DNA of 64,000 nt from Geosiphon pyriformis (lineage: Eukaryota > Glomeromycota > Glomeromycetes > Archaeosporales > Geosiphonaceae), in NCBI GenBank assembly GCA_016748015.1, contig JAAOMT010000762.1, positions 671,401 through 735,400 of the forward strand, written 5' to 3'. The notes under the pieces were generated by a model. It was not told the origin of the DNA, did no database searches, and was given only the letters and a program-made list of their open reading frames with translations. Both the position numbers and the translations under genes were made by a program. Positions 1 to 11,236 of this stretch are shown in pieces (the stretch's first letter is position 1; the number at the start of each line of letters is the position of its first letter).

Positions 1-1180
1 TATTGTAATATTTCAGAAATTTTGTTTAGTGTTCTACAATCGTTTCTAAAAACTTCTTTAATTTTTTTTACTACCATAAAAAGAATGATTTCTATTAACA
101 AATTGGAAAATCTCCCTAATTGTACATGTCTGATTAAATATTATATGATTATAGTGTAATTATAGAAAGTGGAAATTACTTATATTCTGTTATCATATTT
201 GTAAAAATAGGGACTATAAGGAGATATATATAGTAAAAGTAACTATAAGAAGATAATATTATATATAAATGGTTTTGGTTTTTAAAAAAATGTGATTATA
301 AGAAGATAGTGACTATAACCAAAAAGACTATAGAGAAAGTTTACTATACTGCTTTTAAAATTAATAATATATGATTTTTTAAGTTAATAGTTATATTTGT
401 TTTATTTTTTATTTTCTTAATTTTTATTGTTATCAATATTTTACTGTTATAATATTTGGTTTTTATAAAGTTTTAAATCTTGTTATTATAAAAATTAGTA
501 CTTTATATAAGTATTATTTTTGGTAAGAAACTTTTGAATATTATTACTATAACAAATATTAAAGTTTAAATTATTTGTTTAATAATTACAAGATGTTTTT
601 ACTTTTTTTTTTAAGTTATCTCCTAAATTTGTTGTTAACTTTAGGTTTTTTATTTTATTTTTTATTAATAATAAAACTTATATTATGACTTTTGTCTTTT
701 TGGCTTCTTTGATTGCTTTAACTGTTAATTTTGTTGTTCAATTCAAATTAAATTTTTTGAAATTTCAAGTCTTGAATTTGGTTGCTTTGATTAAATTTGT
801 TATTAAGTTTGTTGATTTTTTAATTAATTTAACTACTATTTTTTTAAATAATAATGTTAACAAAAATCTTTAAATGAAAAAATTTGCTTTTTATAAAGTA
901 TATTATTAATAATTTTTCTAATTTTTTGGTTAATATTTCTAAGAACATTGCTTGTTTTAAATTTAAAATTAATTTTGGTAAAATAAATTATAATAAAATA
1001 CTAGTTATTAAGTTTTTTAAGTAAGAATATTATTAAACATATATTTGTTTTGTAATATATGTCAAGTTTTAATATTAGAAGTTATATTAAGACAATTAAA
1101 TTGTTTTTTAATTAGTTTATTAATTAATTTATTTTTAATTTTAGACATTTGAATAGCATAATTAAAAAAATTAATAAATT
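1..1180. other. AT-rich DNA, no gene recognised
   Basis: No supported gene. A 62-codon open frame at 685-873 is composed mainly of Phe, Leu, Val, Ile and Asn codons and looks like chance reading of T-rich DNA. Around 205-335 a short motif related to GACTATAAGGAGA recurs several times in imperfect form. From the rest of the window this is probably decayed transposon sequence, but I could not align it to any of the families. Confidence 0.5.
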
Positions 1181-1189
1181 AGATTTATT

Positions 1190-1320
1190 TTTAGCTTTTT
1201 TTGTTTCAATATAGTATTGCTTTGACTAGTTCAAGTAATTGGTTATATATAAAAAATGCATAATTTACATTTAGTTTAAATTACTTAATTTAATATATAA
1301 TATTAACTTCTTTATTAACA
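1190..1320 (+). mobile_element. Decayed LINE 3' end (LINE5)
   Basis: The text aligns without large gaps to the LINE1 3' end at 39205-39345, for example GGTTATATATAAAAAATGCA here against GGTTATATGTAGAAAATGCA there. Differences are almost all C-to-T or G-to-A. It is the last coding bases plus 3' UTR of a plus-strand LINE. The upstream body is not recognisable. It lies tail-to-tail with the next decayed LINE. Confidence 0.65.
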
Positions 1321-1329
1321 TTATTAATC

Positions 1330-3740
1330 TTAAACTTCCACCTATTTTTGGTGATTTGTTTACATACTAAATTAAGTTTAAAACTAAAAAGTTTACCTAA
1401 ACCAACATTCACTAATACAACAAAATAATTTATATTAAAAAATTTATTTAAATAGTACACTTGTTAATTAAAAAATAAACTTTAAAGATCATTACCAAAT
1501 AAAACAAAGTCTATGTATTTTTTAATTCCTTTAAAGTTGAATCATATAAAAAGTTTATGCAACAAAAACTTATTAAAATAGTTAAACAAATTCATATTTA
1601 AAAATTTTCTAAAATTTGTACTATGACCAGAATTATTCTTATTAAAGTTATTATTTAATACTATAAATATATTACTATTTAAAGCTTTAACTACTATTAA
1701 ATTAATATTACAAAACTGGTTAATTTTTTTTCCAAAGTGGCTTTAATATATAGATCCAAAATAATACTAAAAAATAATTCTTAAACAGCAAACATATTAA
1801 CAATAATTGATTAGCAATTTTTAATATTTTGTACATATATTTAATAATATTATTATTAATTAATATAGCAATGTTAAAACCCAGATAATTAGAGTTTATA
1901 TTTGAAGTGAAAATCTTAATTTTTTTAAATCTGTTTATAATTCAAAGATGAATTTTACTTTTCAGTTTTGTTTTTGTAATAATAAATATCAAATTGTCTT
2001 TATTTATATGTCAACAAATAATGTTTTTTTGTTTAACTAAATTATTTATATCTTTGATATTACACATAGCTATTTTCTAAATAAACCCACTTATTGTAAT
2101 AAAAAATATGTTAAAAAATCTAAGTTAATATATAAAAGATTTAGCTTTGCCAAAACTAAATTAATAAATATCTTAAAAGTTATTAATTTTGATTTTAGAC
2201 TGTCTATGTTAATAGTTAAAACTTTAGAGCTATTTAGATTAAATAATGAAATTTTATTAACTGTCAAGAAAAAAGAGAAAAAGACACTTGTAAACTGTTT
2301 AAAATTATGCCTGAGTTTGATTTTAAATCAAAAGCCAAAGAATTTAATAAGACTTAAAAGAAAAAAAGAAAAACTAATAATACTAAGTCTATATTACTTA
2401 ATCTATACACAATACCAAACACTTAAGTAGCCAGCAATTTTAAAAAACACTTCAAAAAAGCCAAGTAAACACAAACAAAAAAGTTATTTAGCAAAGTAGA
2501 AAAAGCTTTATTAATACTTAGAAAACCAGAAAAAAAGAATCTAAAACCAAAACCAAAGTATATATTGTCAAAAATAAAAGTCATTAAAACTATCTGAGTC
2601 CATAACTTGTTACCAAAAGTGGCAGAGCAAAATATAAAAATGTTTTTCTTGGTATACAACTTGGCTAACTAAAAACAATTTTTATTAAACATAAACTTCT
2701 TAAATGTTTTCAAAAATAGAGAAGCAGAAACATTAAAAGTATTATATTTTAGAGCAAAATATCTAAAATATCTGTACTTTTTGTATTGCACCAAATCTAG
2801 TCTAGTCCAAAAAAGCTTTATATCATCCAAAATTGGCTCTATGTAATAAGCAAATTCTAAATTATTTTTAAACTCAAAACTAACTATTGTACAGTAAATC
2901 TTATTTTTAATTTTAAATAATTAATTAATAATACAAGTTTTTTTATCTATCTTTTTCAATAAAGTGCTTAAATTATAAGCTGTTGTTTTTATAAGCAAAG
3001 TAAACAAAAAAGCCTTAAATTAATTTTTAGACATCCAAACATTACAATCTTTTATAGTTCTAACCACATATATTGAATTTTTTCTGATTAAAAATAACTA
3101 TTTAGCTGTCAACTAATCTGTTCAAACTAATTCAGTAAACTTCATTATAGTCTTTTATTAAAGCTTAATTAATTGCAATTAGATTAACACAATTTAACCA
3201 AACTTAAATATTGTAGTGACAATTATTTCCTTTGACATGTTTATAAAAATTTCTTTGATTATCACAATTTGATCAGAATGTATTTTTTGTTTTTTAAGAT
3301 TATTGTTTACAATAATACCTTTTTTTCTGGTCAATAATATAGTCTTTTCTATGTTTTTTTTTAATGTAAATGTTAATCTAATAATTTTTTAAAATTAAAA
3401 GAACCAAAAAAAAGTTACTAATTATATTAGTACTTATTTTTTTGGCTTTAAGAATAATAATAATCAAACTCAAAAGAAATCTATTCTTAATACTATTTAT
3501 AATAATACTATTTTTATTACTATTAGACTTACTGTTTATATTTAAATATACACTATTTAGATCAGATTTGACCAATAATATATCTTTCTTATTATTAAAA
3601 TGCTTAATATTACTAAAAACAACTTTTTTTTTTAAAAAAAAGCCATTAACAAAATCATCAAAAGTCTCTTTAGGCATTTTTTTTTTAAATATACTATTAC
3701 TTGAAGCAGTTTTTAAGTTCACAACAAAAAAATTATTAAG
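1330..3740 (-). mobile_element. Decayed LINE: ORF1 and start of ORF2 (LINE4)
   Basis: Read on the minus strand, this is a strongly AT-shifted copy of LINE2. Positions 3090-3360 match the ORF1 segment at 61620-61860, 2630-2700 matches 50935-51000, 2030-2090 matches the ORF1/ORF2 junction near 50325-50375, and 1560-1690 matches the APE-domain region near 49865-49985. The first codons of ORF1 lie near 3700-3725, including a basic KKK stretch like the PKKKRR stretch of LINE1. All frames are broken; open frames such as 3378-3722 and 2423-2659 are residues of ORF1. The RT and 3' parts are missing, which is unusual because LINEs normally lose the 5' side. Confidence 0.7.
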
Positions 3741-3834
3741 TTAAAAAATATTAAAAAAGAACAACAAGAAAATAAAATATTTTTTTTTAAAATTATGCTC
3801 TTTGAGGAATTTGAAATATAAGAAAAAAAGAAGT

Positions 3835-4369
3835 TTTATTTAATATTTAAATAATAATATATGTTAATTAATAATAAAAATTATAAAAATAATTTCATGC
3901 TAATTAATAATTTAAATTTTTATTAGTAATCTAATTTTCTTTTTAAAACTAAATTTTATTAAAGTTTAAATACTATCTGTAATTAATCAGATAATAAACC
4001 AAAATTATTAAAAAAATTTAGTTTAAAAATTGTTAAATTTTTAGTTTTGTAAATTTTTTAATATATTGAATCTTTAAAAATTGTAAAATTGAATATTGTA
4101 AAATATTTTTACAAATGTAAAATAGATTATAGAATTTAAAAGTTGCTTTAATTGTGTAATAAGTATTTATTAGTCTGGATATTGTCTTAAATTTATTGTA
4201 AATTTGTTTTTAAATAGCTTTAGATATAAGATTTGTTGTTTTAAGTTTCAGTATTTTTTGTAAAACATTTTTCTAATAAAAAAATATTTATAAATTAAAA
4301 AGTATTTATTGTTTTGTTTGTTAAAATACTGTTAAAGTTTTTGTTAAATTGTAATATTTGGTAAAATAT
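3835..4369 (-). mobile_element. B2 fossil: LTR edge and ORF3 region
   Basis: Positions 3835 to about 3930 match the reverse complement of the first hundred bases of the B1 LTR. From 3931 the text runs colinearly with the reverse complement of B1 from its polypurine tract (24942) back through ORF3, with mostly C-to-T and G-to-A changes. The match stops at 4369, where an A-family LTR begins, and resumes near 6050. This is the 3' end of an old B element on the minus strand. Confidence 0.75.
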
Positions 4370-6048
4370 TGTTATAAGTTAGAGTAACAAGCTAATAGAT
4401 AATAAAAAAAACAAAATTATAAGATAATAAAAATAATTAAAAAGAAAATTACAATAAAAGAGCAAATTAAATAAGTAAGAATTCAATATACTTAATTAAT
4501 TTTATAAAAATCACAATTGTAAATCTTTTCTGGAAATTTAAAAATAGAATATAGTCCATAATTGTTAACAAAATAATACTACTGCTATTATTTTATGTCT
4601 TAACTTGGCAATTCTTAGAATCAATAACAGTGTTACCAGTAGATTTTTAGCTATTAAATAACATGAAATTACTCTTATAATTCTCATTATTAATTAGCAC
4701 ATATTAATATTATTTTAAATTATTATTTATTATTTAATTAATAATCTGATTTGTACAATAGAAATTAGGATAATTAAATTATACAATACTTCGAACTATA
4801 TAACATTTAAGAATTTGCTGAAATTTGTAGAAATTTGCCAAAATAATAAATAGTTCACTGAAATAACTTGTAGTTTGTCAAAATATATTTTTAATTTGTC
4901 AAAATTATAGCAAAGAAAAAAGTTCAAGTTCAAAGATTAGTACTATAACAAGTTGTATAAAAAAAGAGCTTCTTTTTTCAAAAAAATATATCTTACTTTA
5001 GATTTATATTTTTTAGAATCATCTTTAAGAAATAAATATAAAAATATTCAAAAAACCAATCTTTTAATTATTTTTACTTGAAATTCTCCAAAACTCAACT
5101 AACATTTTAAAATTGATTAGCTACCAATTTTAGTGATCTATTAGTAACTTCAGGCCTAAATAGAAAACGATTCCCTTAACGAAATTCTATTTCTTTAATA
5201 TTTTTTTTATTTTTTTTTTATTTTCTTATTAGAATTATTAAGATAGCCTACAGACAAGATTCTTATAGAAAAGTTGACTTTCACAGCAAAGTAACTACAC
5301 ATTTTTAATAAGCTTTTAGACAAGCAATTTCTGAGAAAGAGTTGACTTTTACTACAAAGTAACTACATTAAATAACTAGTACAGAATTGATTATTTCACT
5401 TATAAGCTCAGCAGTTCAAATTATAGAAGATAATTTGAAGATAAATTCAGTTATCAGAGGTTTACTAGCTTCCAAAAAATGTGAATTAACAGCAAACAAA
5501 AATTAACAACATTTAAGAAAAGAGACCAAAAACCTCCAATAACAACAGATATTGTTGTGTTTTTTAATTATTTCTTTATTTAATAAATTACAAAAGCAAA
5601 TAATTACTTCTTAAGCTAATTTTAATAATACAAATTAAGAAAAAAAAAATTAAGATATGTAAATACCAACAAGTAATTTTTTATTCCAAGATATTCAGAT
5701 ACTTGAAAATAAAGAAAAAAAAATAAACAATATAAAAAAAAGTAATTAATAATGAGTTTTATTTGATTACTTTAATCATGTTCTTTTACAGTTAAGAGAC
5801 TTATTGCTTATATAATTATTAAAAATAGTCAACAACCAAATCAGTAACCAAGTCAATGATTAAATTAATAATTAGGTTAATAATCAAATTATTGATTAGA
5901 TTAATAGTTAAGTTATTATCTAAAAATAAACAGTAAATTTTTTTTTAAGATTTGTTTTAAGAGTTTTTATAAGTAAATTTTAAAATAACTTCTTATGTTT
6001 TTTTTATAAAGATAATAATTTCATGTTTTTGTTATTAAAATTGTAACA
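4370..6048 (-). mobile_element. Decayed A-family LTR (A2), interrupted by a B LTR
   Basis: Starting with TGTTATAAGTTAGAG, the text follows the reverse complement of the A1 LTR (compare 11184 leftward): the AAGCTAAT block at 4392, and the ACCAACAAGTAAT block near 5668. The 12-bp repeat region is recognisable near 5830-5930. Solo LTR B3 interrupts it at 4631-5544. The right end is uncertain, between about 5960 and 6048. B2 sequence flanks it on both sides, so it is an insertion into B2. Confidence 0.7.
4631..5544 (+). repeat. Solo LTR of family B (B3)
   Basis: About 914 bp beginning TGTTACCAGTAG and ending CCAATAACA, colinear with the B1 LTRs (16004-16979 and 24943-25912). It is flanked by a 4-bp duplication, ACAG at 4627-4630 and 5545-5548. 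No primer-binding site or coding sequence adjoins it, so it is a solo LTR left by recombination. Its TATA-like TTGTATAAAAAAAGAG lies near 4953-4970. It is inserted in the decayed A2 LTR. Confidence 0.88.
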
Positions 6049-6049
6049 A

Positions 6050-8304
6050 ATTTTTGTTTGAGTGTAATTAATATGTTTTTTAATAATAATTATAAATAAT
6101 TAAGAAGTATTTTTAAAATTAATATTAATTTTTGGAATATATATTAAATGTTTTTGAGAATTATTGTAAAAGCTAATTAAATATAAAAAAAATAAAATTA
6201 TTTTTGTTTTGTTTTTATTTTAGTGTATTTTAATTTATTTTTGTAAAATTGTTTTTAATAAGTATAAAACAAATATAAAAAATATTAATATTTAGATTAG
6301 AAGTTATTTAATAACAATTATTAATTCTAAATTTCAAAAAATATTTTTAGAGTTAATAAAAAGAATTATATACCAATTTATAAAATTAAAAATTCGAAAT
6401 TGGTTTAAAATAGTAGTGTTTAAGTTTGTTATTATGTACAACTTTTTTTAAAACTTTATTATCAAGTTTTAACTTATATAATCTATTTTTTAAAAATTTG
6501 TAAATGTAAAATAATTCATCTTATTTATGATTAAATTTTTTATTTCATTGTTTTTTAGTTATAATTCTGTATAAAAAAACTTTATTTTTAACTTTAAATT
6601 TATTGATAACAAATAGTAGTTTATTGTTATAATATTTTTTTATTGAACTTAAAAGTATTTTATATAAATAGCTACAATTTGTTATATTTTTTTCAGTATG
6701 CTTAAAAATATATAAGCTCTTTTTTGCAATGTTTCTTTAAAGTTTTTTTTGTAATTAATTGAACTGAATAAGACTTTACTATAAAATTAATTAGTAATAT
6801 TGCTGTTTTTTTATAGATTAAATTAAATAATATATGTTTTATTGTATTTTGTTTTAATATTCTATATATTATACTAAAAAAATAAAGATATTTTATTCTT
6901 ATTTAAAATTAATTAAAACTTTGGTTAATAATTTGTAAAGTATTCTGTTAAAATATTTTATAAATTTATTTGTTTATAAATAATAAAACAAAGATAAAAG
7001 TTTTTAACATTGAATTATTCACAAATTTTTTGTATTAAGTTGTTTACAAAATGTATTTTTTGATTATATAAAAATTTAATTGGACATTTGTGTTAATAAA
7101 TAATGTTTTTATAAATAAAATTTGTTATTAATTTTGTGTTTATTTGTTAAATTGTTCTTGTTTTGGCTATTTTATTAAATAATCTATTACAACTACAATA
7201 TATTAGTTTTTTTTTTAAATTTTAATAGGTAATAGTCTAACTAAATTAATATCAACTTAATTAAAAAATTGTTTAACTTTGATTAAATTCAAGAATTTTA
7301 TAAGACATTTTTCTTTTTTTTAATAACTATTACAATATTTTTTATTTAAAGCCAAAAATAATGTTTTAATATTTTTTGAATTGTGTTATTTTTTTAAAAT
7401 GTATTAATAAAAAATTTAAATAACTGTTATATAAAATTATTTTTTTTTATGTTTCTGAATTACTTTGAATAAGTTGTTTAAATTTTTGTAATTTTAATAG
7501 TAAATAATATTATTGTGTATAAAATATGGTTTTGCTTGATATTATAATTGTTGTTTTTTACTTGAAGACTAAGATTTTAATATTATAAGTATTTTTAAGT
7601 ATTGTTTAAGATTATTGTAATTTTCGAATTTATTGTTGTTTGTTTTATCAGTTTTTGTTTGTTGAATTGATTGAATTTCAGGTTTTAATTTTGCTTTATT
7701 CTAAAAAGACAATTAATATTTGTGTGTAATTTTTTTGGTTTGTAATATATAATATATTGGTAATTTGCAAAAAATTTGGTCTATTAAATTTGTTTAGTAT
7801 TTAATTTTAAATTTTTATTATGAAGTTATTTGAACTCAATATTATTAATAATAATATCGAATTTTTTAAGCTTGAAATATAAATTAAAGTAATAAAAAGC
7901 CCAATTATAACTGCTGTTTTCAACTTAGTAACAAAATATTTTTTTTTGCTGAAGATAAAATAACACTAAAAGCTATATATAAAACATTTATAGCTAGTTA
8001 AAATTTTTTGTTAAAATCAAAGTAATCTAAAATTAAAGCTATTATTAGCTTTTTTTTAAAAACATTAAAGATATTTTATTTTTTTGCTGTTTATTTGTAT
8101 TTGATGTTTTTGTTAATTAAATAGTTGAGAAGTTTGACAATTTCAGAAAATTTTTTGATAAATTTTTAATAGTAAAATATTAATTCTGTAAATTTTTTTA
8201 ATTTGGTATTTCAAAAAACTTTGAAATTTTTAACAATACTGATTTTTTTTAAATTAAGTTTAACTTTTTTTTTATTGACAATGTAATCTAAAAAACCAAA
8301 TTAG
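6050..8304 (-). pseudogene. B2 fossil: ORF3, integrase, RNase H and RT part
   Basis: The plus-strand text is the reverse complement of B1 pol with extreme AT drift. Positions 6110-6260 match B1 near 24150-24330 (ORF3 start), and 6500-6690 matches the integrase C-terminal region near 23700-23880. Positions 7150-7260 match the integrase core, 7310-7390 the integrase zinc-binding region, and 8190-8304 the RT/RNase H boundary near 21970-22090. The B1 match continues directly at 45058 after the C1 insertion, which shows that C1 entered this gene. No frame is open. Confidence 0.78.
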
Positions 8305-9382
8305 TATTATTTAAGTAAGAAAATAATTAAAAACTTATTTTAAAAAAACACAAAAACTATATAATAACATAAAAAAATGTGATAATATAAGATAATACAA
8401 AATAATATAAGATAACACAAAACAATATAAAATAATACAAAATAACATAAAATAATACAGAAAAATAAAAAATAATAAAAAATAATACAAATAACACATA
8501 AAAACATAAAATAACACAAAATAATTAGTAATAATATAAAATAATTAATTATAATATAAAAAAATAAAGCAATAACTAAAATAACAAGTAATAACTAACA
8601 ATAATAAGTAATTAAAAACAATCTTGTAAAACCAAAAAATATGTATAAAAATAAGTAGTTTTAGCAGATAAAACAAACAAATCAGATCAAAATTAGCTTA
8701 AATATTTTATATTATTTTTAGCTTTAGAAATTTTTTTCTTTTTTTTATCTTTAGAAATTTTTTTCTCTTTTTTATCTTTTATATTTCAAATTTACCAAAT
8801 AAAATATTATTGTTTAAATTCATAAACTCATAATTTTAATACTTTAATTGTCAAAATCTGATTAATTGTTTTTGCTTATCTTTGTTTTAGACCAGATATT
8901 ATTAACATAAATGTTTTTAGAATCTTAATAACTTAAACTAATTACAGTAATTAAATACTAATTATTTTTTATTTTATTTTATTTTATTTTATTTTATTTT
9001 ATTTTATGGAATAGCAACATTAGAAATTAACTATTTAAAAATAAACTTTGTAATAACCAATAAAAAAAAAGTTCTTCTTAAATTTGAATATTAACTTTAT
9101 CTTATTAGCTTACTAAAAAACAAAAAAATAACACCAGACTTTAGTAATTATATTTGCTAGCTCGAAAAAAAACACAACTACAATAAGACAACTAAAAAAA
9201 CAGTATTTCTATGTTTTATAACAAAAAAGCTTAATAGATAGAACTTTAAACAGAAAAACTTTTAAAAACTAATAATTGTCTTTAATATACAAACAATTTT
9301 AACTAAAAATTAATCTGCTTTTAATATTAAATTCACAAATGTCAAATATTATAATCATATCTTGTCAAGTTTACTTATAATA
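8305..9382 (+). repeat. C1 5' LTR, decayed
   Basis: About 1,078 bp, colinear with the reverse complement of the C2 LTRs (1,082 and 1,094 bp). It starts TATTATTTAAGTA where C2 has TGTTACCCGAGTA, and ends CAAGTTTACTTATAATA where C2 has CAAGTTTACCCATAACA. The region 8360-8560 keeps the 10-bp periodic ATAAC-type array of the family, which creates a false minus-strand open frame at 8335-8517. An ATTTT microsatellite lies inside. Confidence 0.85.
8971..9006. repeat. ATTTT microsatellite
   Basis: About seven tandem copies of ATTTT inside the C1 5' LTR. The corresponding part of C2 is an A-rich run, so this is slippage growth of a homopolymer-rich stretch of the LTR. Confidence 0.9.
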
Positions 9383-10469
9383 TTTAGTGCTTTTTGTAAG
9401 ATTATAAATTTATAAAGACAAAACATTCAGAAAACTTACAAAGTAATAACTATTAGAACAGTCAAAAAAAATTATTTACTATTTAAAAAAAGATTATATC
9501 AACACTTTTAAAAAGATCTAAAAATTCCAAAAGAAATATTTGTAGCCAAAAATAATTTTCTTTATTATGTACATACTAAGATTAATTATTATTTAAGTAA
9601 AACAGTAGATACTAAAAAACTTATTATTATACTTAATCTTAACTATTAAAAAAGCAATTATAGAAACTCTTTTTTTTTAACAATAAAATTAAGATATACA
9701 TATAAAATCATTATTTACAACTTAAAAAAAACCACAACACTAAAACTTCTTCTAAAAATCTGAGTTGAATACAAAAAACAATAGTCAACAACAGTTTAAG
9801 CAAAAAAACCATAACCTATTATTAGCAAAAAGTCAAGATTACTATTATTAACAATATTGTTATATTATCAAACACTCAAAAATAGAATACTACTTAATCA
9901 GTCTATTAAATTACAGTCTAAAACTCCAAAAACTTCGAAAAATTTTTATTTTTGAAATTTTAACAGAAATTTTTAAACTAAATTATAGAAAAAATATAGA
10001 ATCTTATTTGAAAATTTTATTTTTACAACAAACATTACTTTTCAAAATACTGTTATTTAAAAACAACAAATATTATAATTACTAGTCAAATTAACAACTA
10101 TCTCTTCAAAAAAAACATTATTATTTCAATCTATTATAATAAACAACAAAGAAAAACAACTAATATTAAGTTTAATTAAACAATCAAACATACTTCTGCC
10201 AATTTTTTTTTTATTAACAAACAATTAACTCTTTACTATTTTTGTTATAATTAATAGAAATATTGCCAGTTTAAAAAAATTTTTCAGTAAAAAAAAAATA
10301 CTTATACTTAGATTACAAAGACAAAAAAAACAATTATAGCAAATAATTAGAATAATATCAAAACAATAAAAGTTTTACTTTTTTTTATCAAAACAACAGA
10401 TTTATAATACCAAAGTTTTAATAAAAATTAACTAACTTTGTCATCTTTAAACTTGTTTTTTTATACTAT
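9383..10469 (+). pseudogene. C1 primer-binding site and gag N-terminus, decayed
   Basis: Directly after the LTR, TTTAGTGCTTTTTGTAAGAT aligns with the C2 primer-binding site TTTGGTGCTCCCTGTGAGAT. Downstream text at 9470-9660 follows the C2 gag start (60443 leftward), including the equivalent of its FQYFQKDLGIP segment. Stops are frequent in all frames. The stretch ends at the CTAT target duplication (10466-10469) where A1 was inserted, and the gag match resumes at 28112. Confidence 0.75.
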
Positions 10470-10565
10470 TGTTATGGTTGGAACTTATACTTCTTATTAA
10501 TTATTACATGTATTAGCCATTGATATCACATAAATTAGCTACTCTATTTTTAGAAAATAATCATT

Positions 10566-10653
10566 AACCTAATCATTGACTTGATCATTAACCTAATCAT
10601 TAACCTGATCATTAATCTAATTATTGACCAAGTTGTTGACCTGATTATTGACC
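10566..10653 (+). repeat. 12-bp minisatellite in the A LTR
   Basis: Seven units plus a partial of AACCTAATCATT / GACCTGATTATT type. The 3' LTR has four units plus a partial at 27525-27576, and the A2 fossil has a similar array. It sits 13 bp upstream of a TATA box, so it may act as a promoter-proximal element; that role is inferred from position only. Confidence 0.88.
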
Positions 10654-10665
10654 ACTTTTGACAAC

Positions 10666-10673
10666 TATATAAG
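10666..10673 (+). promoter_or_regulatory. TATA box of the A1 LTR
   Basis: TATATAAG, about 200 bp into the LTR and just after the 12-bp repeats, is where an LTR core promoter is expected. It is conserved in the 3' LTR. Assignment is by motif and position. Confidence 0.55.
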
Positions 10674-11190
10674 TAATGAATCTCTTAGCTGTAGAAATGC
10701 ATGAAGAAATTAAGGAAATAAAATAAATAAAATAACAACTTTCATCTCAATTTTTCTCTTATTGCTAATTTCTCTTTCCCTACTTTCAAGTATCTGAATA
10801 TCTTAAAGATAAAAGATTACTTGTTGGTTATTTTTTACCCTTTTTCTGAAACGTGTAATTGCAGCATTTGAAGATTATTGAATAAAACGTGACTGAAGAG
10901 TACATCTGATACCTAATATTGAATTCTAAGAGCACCAATATGAGGCATAGAATTGTACCAGGTATGATCATTTGTTGACAATATGGACTATTCCTCTATC
11001 TTCAGATTTCCCAGTTATCCTTGAAAAGAATAGCAACTGAGATATTTTATGAGACTGATTTTACACATTGAATTCATACTTATTCAATTTGCTCTTTGAA
11101 ATTGAATTCTCTTTGATTCTTTTCATCACCCTACAATCCTGTTTTCTCTTGCTATCCATTAGCTTGTTATTCCAATTCATAACATAAAAG

Positions 11191-11206
11191 TGGTGCTCCC
11201 TGTGAG
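11191..11206 (+). other. A1 primer-binding site
   Basis: TGGTGCTCCCTGTGAG begins 6 bp after the LTR. The first 16 bases equal the C2 site (60488-60503, minus strand). TGG is expected from pairing with a tRNA 3' CCA; the implied tRNA would end GGGAGCACCA. I did not identify the tRNA. Confidence 0.75.
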
Positions 11207-11236
11207 GTTGTCAAAATCCACTCTGTTTTCTATTGT

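Larger units (their letters stand above)
10470..11184 (+). repeat. A1 5' LTR
   Basis: Starts TGTTATGGTTGGAAC and ends CCAATTCATAACA. It is 36 bp longer than its 3' partner, which equals three units of the 12-bp repeat at 10566-10653. It carries TATATAAG at 10666-10673 and the motif GAGCACCA at 10930-10937, complementary to the start of the primer-binding site. Confidence 0.92.

Noticed and set aside
685-873. 62-codon hydrophobic open frame
   Set aside because: T-rich composition yields Phe/Leu/Val codons by chance; no homology, start context or neighbour supports it.
3378-3744. Overlapping open frames on both strands
   Set aside because: The minus frame is a remnant of LINE4 ORF1, and the plus frame is its shadow.
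8335-8517. Small Tyr/Phe/Leu-rich membrane protein on the minus strand (and a similar one at 44076-44318)
   Set aside because: It is an artefact of the 10-bp ATAAC-type array in the two decayed C LTRs.
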